Of a stretch of DNA of 64,000 nucleotides, positions 58,582 through 64,000 are shown in pieces. The translations under genes and the position numbers were made by a program. Each line of letters starts with the position of its first letter. The first letter of the stretch is position 1. The DNA is from Incurvaria masculella (lineage: Eukaryota > Arthropoda > Insecta > Lepidoptera > Incurvariidae): contig OX335645.2 in assembly GCA_946894095.1 (NCBI GenBank), positions 19,181,001-19,245,000 on the forward strand, read 5' to 3'. The notes beneath the pieces were generated by a model. That model had not been told where the DNA came from. It worked only from the letters and a program-made list of their open reading frames with translations, and made no database searches.

Positions 58582-59297
58582 TCGCAGTGTTTCCCAATTT
58601 GTTTTTTCTGAGTTCCGGTTCAAGAAGAAGCTCAAACTCAAGTTTATTATAGCCGAAACAATCAATAAAATTTCAAAAACATTTTCCCAAATGTACTGAC
58701 TTAGCATTAACACATACGATAACAGCATTCTTCATTCGCTTCCTCTACAGCAGTGGTGCGCGAAACCATCCAAAAAAGATTAAATAAGTGACACACATTA
58801 CACTTCATTTACTTAAGCGGAGCTTACGCCAACAATTTTGAAAAAAGATTAGATCATAAAACCTGGTTTTTCCTAACTGAGTTCTATGCCCCTTTTAATC
58901 TCTCTTAATTTCACCTTATCTGCATTTTTATCACTCTTTCTTAAAGTCAAAGTCACACTTTCCATTACGAGAGAATATGCTTCCTAAATACATAAGCTTA
59001 ATCATTTGTTCTATCTTTTATTGTTTATGCTCACATAACACCATATCGCTGTTGAATATCACTCTAAAACAGTCACCTTTGTCTGTTTTACTTGTACTTA
59101 TTTTCATACATTGTTTGTTACTCGCATCATTAATGGTCGACAAAATCTACCATGAATAAAAATATGGTAATTCCAATAAAATTATTATGATATAAATTAT
59201 TATCATAGAGCTGATTATATGATAGGTAGGTAAATTCACATTCAGCAAAATATGGGCAACAATATTTTGCGTGAAACATTCATCGTTTAGTTCCCCT
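58582..59297. other. 5' flank of BTB gene, nothing recognised
   Basis: AT-rich sequence. No promoter element, RNA gene or repeat of this window could be supported. Confidence 0.4.
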
Positions 59298-59668
59298 TTA
59301 AGGATGTTCCGACCCATACAATGTTTTTTTTTACACAGAACGCAAAAAGTATTGCACTTTAAGCCACGAATTAATAATAAAAGTTTAATATAGTCATATT
59401 ACTTGCAGCGAAAACAATTTCACAATTTCAGGATTATTGGTTTTGTTACAATTTATTTAAATACGATTTTTATTTAACAGCGCCATCTAACAGTGTGAAA
59501 CTTCTAATCGGCAATTACAACGAAACCATTAAACCTGAAATGGTGAATATGTTTTCGCTGCAACTACTATGGCTATATTTAATATTTTTGACGAATTCGT
59601 GCCTTAAAGAGCAATACTTTTTGCGTTCTGTGTAAAAAAAAACATTGTATGGGTCGGAACATCCTTAA
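59298..59668. mobile_element. TTAA MITE family C with ~73-bp inverted repeats
   Basis: The left end TTAAGGATGTTCCGACCCAT continues to gcaaaaagtattgc and cacgaatt. The right end is its reverse complement with only a few mismatches over about 73 bp. TTAA flanks both sides. The interior has cagcgccatctaacagtgtg but no coding frame. Confidence 0.9.
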
Positions 59669-60206
59669 GGTGGCCCAACCGGCGGGACTAACTCATTCGC
59701 GGGCACGGTACAAAACCGTGCTGTTGCGCTCTGGGACCTTCTCTGTTTCAAAGAATAACAAAGGCTCCATGATGAGGAAGATGTAACGAGTCCACAAAAA
59801 AGACAATGTGCATAGTGTATGATTTGGTAAGATTTACGAAAATTTTGATTTCCAAACGACTTATAGGTAAAAGTAAACCACGACCGCTGTAGTCAAAAAC
59901 CTAACAAAAACCAAATAGATTATAAATCTTCATTGAATAAGCTATGTCTGATGACTAATCTTTTTTAAATTTTCTTACGTTATCATTGCGTTATAAACCA
60001 CCAAAGTTATTGCATAAAACGCGCGAAAAACTCGAACTTTTGGACCTTATAACTTAGAAACCAAACACAATTTTACAATGCCAACGGTCATCAGACATCT
60101 AGTTCGATCAAATAATGCTATTTTGAGCAAAATTTGGGATCTTTGATATGGGCGTGATCTTCTTTCCCCGTTTGTATCGGGAGTTGAGCGGGATGGGCCG
60201 CCTAAG
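59665..60206 (+). mobile_element. TTAA MITE family A, copy 8
   Basis: It starts at the TTAA shared with MITE C (TTAAGGTGGCCCAACCGGCG) and ends gagcgggatgggccgcctaa. Small internal deletions are present relative to copy 5. Confidence 0.87.
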
Positions 60207-60672
60207 AGTAAACATTAATTTTTTGTTTGGCTTTTTTTCAACAAAACAGTCACTCAACGATTATAAATGAACACACAAATATAGGCAGGACCATATAAAA
60301 CAGAAACCTTGCAAAATTCCAATGATTGTATTTACTTCATAACCTAACAGAATAGATTTTCGATCTATCTATGGTTTCCAATAATGGATCCTTAATCATT
60401 ATCCAATAATGTACAATTATTTCTGATGGGTGCTACCCCATGATATTATTAAGTTATGTTCATGAATTTAGGATTCAGAAAATGAGTCCTTCGAGTGATG
60501 GAATTATTTCATACCTTGATCTTTAAACAGTTCTGAAAGCTACAAAAACAAAGTAGAACAAGAATTAATCCGAACTATAGCACCATCCGAATGATCCAAC
60601 TCAGTTACATTTATTTGGTAGGTCCCTGGGCTCCCAGCAACATTAATTAAATTGTCCCTCTCTCCCTCCCTT
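60207..60672. other. Intergenic DNA, nothing recognised
   Basis: AT-rich sequence between the MITE and the LINE 3' ends. No gene or repeat is recognised. Confidence 0.4.
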
Positions 60673-60781
60673 ACAAACATTAATTTTTTTTTTGTTTGTT
60701 TATCCAATGGACAGGCAAAAGCTTTCGCTATACAGCCTTCTCTTTATTGTATCTTATGGATTGTAAATACAAACATTAATT
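60673..60781 (-). mobile_element. Tiny 5'-truncated LINE copy with target duplication
   Basis: The 13-bp direct repeat acaaacattaatt (60673-60685 and 60769-60781) brackets about 83 bp. The insert matches, without visible mismatch over about 65 bp, the 3' end of the adjacent large LINE (atccaatggacaggcaaaag to cttatggattgta in plus orientation), with its own poly-T. Confidence 0.88.
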
Positions 60782-60811
60782 ATTATGTGCAAAGAGTATG
60801 TAAACGCTTCG

Positions 60812-63800
60812 TTTTTTTTTTTTTTTTTGTTTCTTTATCCAATGGACAGGCAAAAGCTTTCGCTATACAGCCTTCTCTTTATTGTATCTTATGGATTGTA
60901 GTCAATTCTGGAGTGTCATGTAGTTAAATACTTTCTATTGTCTCATGTATATATAGAAATATGGGTTCAAAGTTGGTCGGTTGACTTAATATCTTTTTCA
61001 GGTCGAGCGGGATTTTTTCTCTTTCTTTGTATGTAATTTCTAAGCATTTATATAGTTTTTCTCTTTGCTCATCAAAAGCACAGCAATGAAAGAAGAGGTG
61101 GTCCAGGGATTGATCAGCTAAGTTGCAGTGTGGCGCATATACGGCGGTGTCGATAAGGTTTAATCTGTAAAGATGGGATTGAAAAAGACAATGTCCGAAA
61201 CGTAGACGACAAATTGTTGTATAATATTTTCTTCTTTTTGGTAAGGTTTTATTGAACCAAGGTGTTTTCCCAACTAAATCGTTTATTTCGGCGTACCAAC
61301 GACCCGTATTGGACATTTTCCATTGTTCGGTCCATTCGTGGATAATTTCCTGTTTTATTTTCGCTACAAATTCCGATTGCGGTAGGGCAACATTCTTAAT
61401 ATGGCAAATATTCAGGTTGCTGTCAGCTATCGTTCTAGCTAGATAATCTGCTGAGTCGTGTGGCTTCAAATTTATGTGGCCGCGAATCCAGAAAAAACAT
61501 ATTTCGTAGCCTTGCTGTATCAAGGAAAAGTGTTTATCCCGTATTTGGTGTATGACATAGTGAGTATTGGCATCTAGTTTCGTATTCTGTAGGGCTCTAT
61601 GAACGCTCATGCAGTCGCTTATTATTATCCACGTATAGTGTTGTTGAACTTCGATGAACTCGAGTGCGATTTGAATTGCCAAAGCTTCAGAAGTGTATAT
61701 TGATGCAGAACTAGGAATCTTAATGCCATAACCTCTCTTGGTTGTCTCGTCATAGATCGCGCAGCCGACCCCACGAACTGTTTTCGAACCATCGGTATAT
61801 ATTCTTCTGTAACCTCTGTAACTTGAAATTTGTTCTAAAAATTCTTCTTTGCACTCCAAGTTTTCGTCTATTTGAATTGGAATTCCGTAGAATTTGCTGT
61901 CATATTTTCCCAAATAGCAAGGAAAGTTGAAATTGGCTTGTATTTCATATTCATTTTTGTAATGTAATATATTTGAAAAGTCTCTCAGGATGTAAGGATG
62001 ATGACTAGGATCGGATGGGATGGAAAGGAGATGTTGAATTTTGGTAAACAGAGGATGATTTGATATGGATAGAAGCTTTAACAAAAATTTTAATTTCAGA
62101 TATTTGAAGCGGATTCTCAGTGGAGGAATGTTACATTCTACTTGCATGGATACTATGGGAGTTGACATCATCGCTCCAGTTATTAAACGTAAGCTTTTAT
62201 TTTGTATTTTTTCCAGTTTCTCTATAAGTTTCCAATGATGAGAAAAACATAGAAAACCATATTCAAAATGGCTACGTATCAAAGATTTAAAAAGCATTAT
62301 TAGGATTTTCGGATCCGCGCCCCAATAGGTGCCCGCTAAGGACCTCAAAATGTTGTATGATCTTAACGCTTTGTCTGCTATGCCATCGACATAAGAGTTC
62401 CAAGATAAGTTACTGTTAAATATTATTCCTAAAAACTTAACGGTTTCAACTACCGGAAGAAGAGTGTTATTGTAGAAGACTTCGGCTTTTAATTTGTATT
62501 TATTTTTACTAAATATAACAACTTTGCTTTTCTCTGGGCTTATATCTAAATTTAACTAAGTAAAATATTTATACAAATTCTCCATGGCTTTATTTATACA
62601 AGTCAATGTAGTCACTCTATCACCAATGGAACAATAAATAACCAAATCATCTGCAAATTGGAGGTTATTTACATCAAATCCTAGTTTTGAGTTTAATTTG
62701 TGAATATAAATTATAAATAAGAGGGGACTTAATATCCCACCTTGAGACGTTCCCCTATAGGAAAATCTGGGACCAAAAAGAGAGTTGCTGTATTTCACAT
62801 ATACTTCCCTGCCATTTAAAAAATTATATATCCAATTTATTAATTTTGCTGGAATGCCCAAAGAGTTCAAGATCGATGCAAGTGTAAAGTGATCGATGTT
62901 GTTAAATGCGCCGACGACATCTAAAAAAACACACACGGTATCGTGATTTAATGAGAAAGCTTTTGAAATATCCAGATGTAGATGGCTGAAACTTTCTCTA
63001 GCGGATCGACCCCTCCTAAAACCAAATTGATTGCTAGGTAAAATGTTGTTTCTTTCTATAAAAAATTCTAAACGTTGTTTAATTAACTGTTCAAAAATTT
63101 TTCCAATGCACGAAGTCAATGCCACAGGTCGATAAGAATTTGCATCGTCTTTACTTTTGTTTGGTTTAAGTATTGGGATGAGACAATCTATTTTCCATTC
63201 CCATGGAATTATGGAAGTACACCACAGCTTATTAAGCGTGTTTAAAAATATTACCAGACTGTTGTGGTTTAAGTGACGTAGCATTTTATATGGAATCATA
63301 TCTAATCCACATGCAGTATCTCGTCTAGAATTTAAGGCAGATTTCAGTTCTTGTAAAGTAAAATATTTTGTAAGGTACTCATTTTCATTATTGTTAGGAA
63401 CAGAACTATTGATTGAATGTAGTTGATTTTCAACATAATCGGGTGTATACTTTTGCAAAAAATCATTAATCCAGTCATGATTTGTGTTGTGACTATTACT
63501 TTGGTAGGTATTATTAAATTTTTTAATAGTGTTCCAAATTTTAGAAACGGGTGTATATCTGTTAAATGATTCACATAACCTTTGCCAGCTTTCGCTTCTT
63601 TCTCTTTTTAAAATGAGTTTTTTAAGTGCTTGCAACCGTTTGAATTCTATGTAATTTTCGTCATTACAATTTAGTTTAAATGTTGCATATGCTTTCCTGG
63701 AATTTTCTACAGCTGAGCTGCATTTTTCATTCCACCAGGGAACAGAAAGTTTGGGTTTTGAATGCCGAAAAGTGGAGTTAGGTGTGGATGAATGCTTCCG

Positions 63801-64000
63801 TTTGGGTATAGACTTCTCAATAGCTGCATTTAAAATATTACAAAAAGAATCATAAGATTCTATTGGGTTAAGATTGTCAAAGTTAAAATGTTCGAGCTCT
63901 CTCGAAACTAAATCTGAGTATATTTTCCAATTTACGAGTCTAAAGTTTGGATGCTTTGGAAAATTGTTTGCAGTCTCTTGATTGTTGTATGTGTTGTTGG
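60812..64000 (-). mobile_element. Nearly intact non-LTR retrotransposon, RT plus RNase H, runs off the window
   Basis: The minus-strand element ends in a 17-bp A tail (60812-60828) after ggacaataaag-like 3' sequence. Its ORF2 reads from the window end: the region after the endonuclease (LSVPWWNEKCSSAVENSRKA), RT and RNase H. The 5' part with the endonuclease core lies beyond 64000. An RNase H domain points to the I/R1/LOA/Outcast-type groups; I cannot choose among them. Confidence 0.9.
60924..64000 (-). pseudogene. LINE ORF2 with one in-frame stop
   Basis: The RT shows RPVALTSCIGKIFEQLIKQR, CVFLDVVGAFNNIDH, GTSQGGILSPLLFIIYIHKL and LQFADDLVIYC. The RNase H shows IYTDGSKTVRGVGCAIYDE, SEALAIQIALEFIEV, WIIISDCMSV and RGHINLKPHDSADYLA, so its D-E-D-D set is visible. 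The C-terminus has HCNLADQSLDHLFFHC, a Cys/His knuckle. A single TAG at 62558-62556 splits the frame between YKYFT and LNLDISPEKSK; the frame is otherwise continuous to the TAA after ETIESI. Upstream codons stay open to the window edge. Confidence 0.88.

Overview
The window is eukaryotic nuclear DNA, most likely from a moth or butterfly. Short coding exons are split by GT-AG introns, AT-rich non-coding DNA is packed with transposon remnants, and two dispersed repeat families look like those common in Lepidoptera. There are no prokaryotic operons. The species call is an inference from repeat style and protein similarity recalled from memory; no search was run.

Three host genes can be assembled exon by exon with matching intron phases. 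(1) Plus strand, 601 to about 17,100: the 3' part of an NFAT-family (NFAT5-like) Rel-homology transcription factor. Four short exons encode the end of the RHD and the IPT/TIG domain, and one large GC-rich exon (14544-16127) encodes a Ser/Met/Ala/Gln-rich C-terminal region. The 5' end lies before the window. (2) Minus strand, 38168-29907: a complete 8-exon gene for a 425-residue PREB/Sec12 orthologue, the ER membrane exchange factor for Sar1 in COPII budding. It includes an easily missed 86-nt terminal exon carrying the membrane anchor. (3) Minus strand, 58539-47430: a complete 8-exon gene for a 584-residue BTB-BACK-PHR protein (BTBD1/2/3/6-type). NFAT and PREB converge; PREB and the BTB gene are head-to-tail on the minus strand. 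I see no functional link between the three.

Almost everything else recognisable is mobile DNA. Eight copies of a roughly 540-bp TTAA-flanked MITE are present, some as facing pairs inside introns. Two further TTAA-flanked MITE families and a TTAA foldback palindrome also occur. Two mariner copies share one internal deletion. SINEs with a common body carry either a 5S rRNA-like or a tRNA-like head. Five or more copies of a roughly 290-bp GGTTCCGTACC...TTGGCCGG repeat are present. Several non-LTR retrotransposons are found, including a nearly intact RT/RNase H element running off the right end (60812-64000) with a single nonsense codon.

The most unusual observations are decayed tandem copies of an NFAT exon edge in the next intron, an inverted-repeat element in PREB that carries a copy of a PREB intron/exon boundary, the 5S/tRNA head swap in the SINEs, an almost perfect 47-bp hairpin at 20976-21094, and two different MITEs abutting at one shared TTAA.
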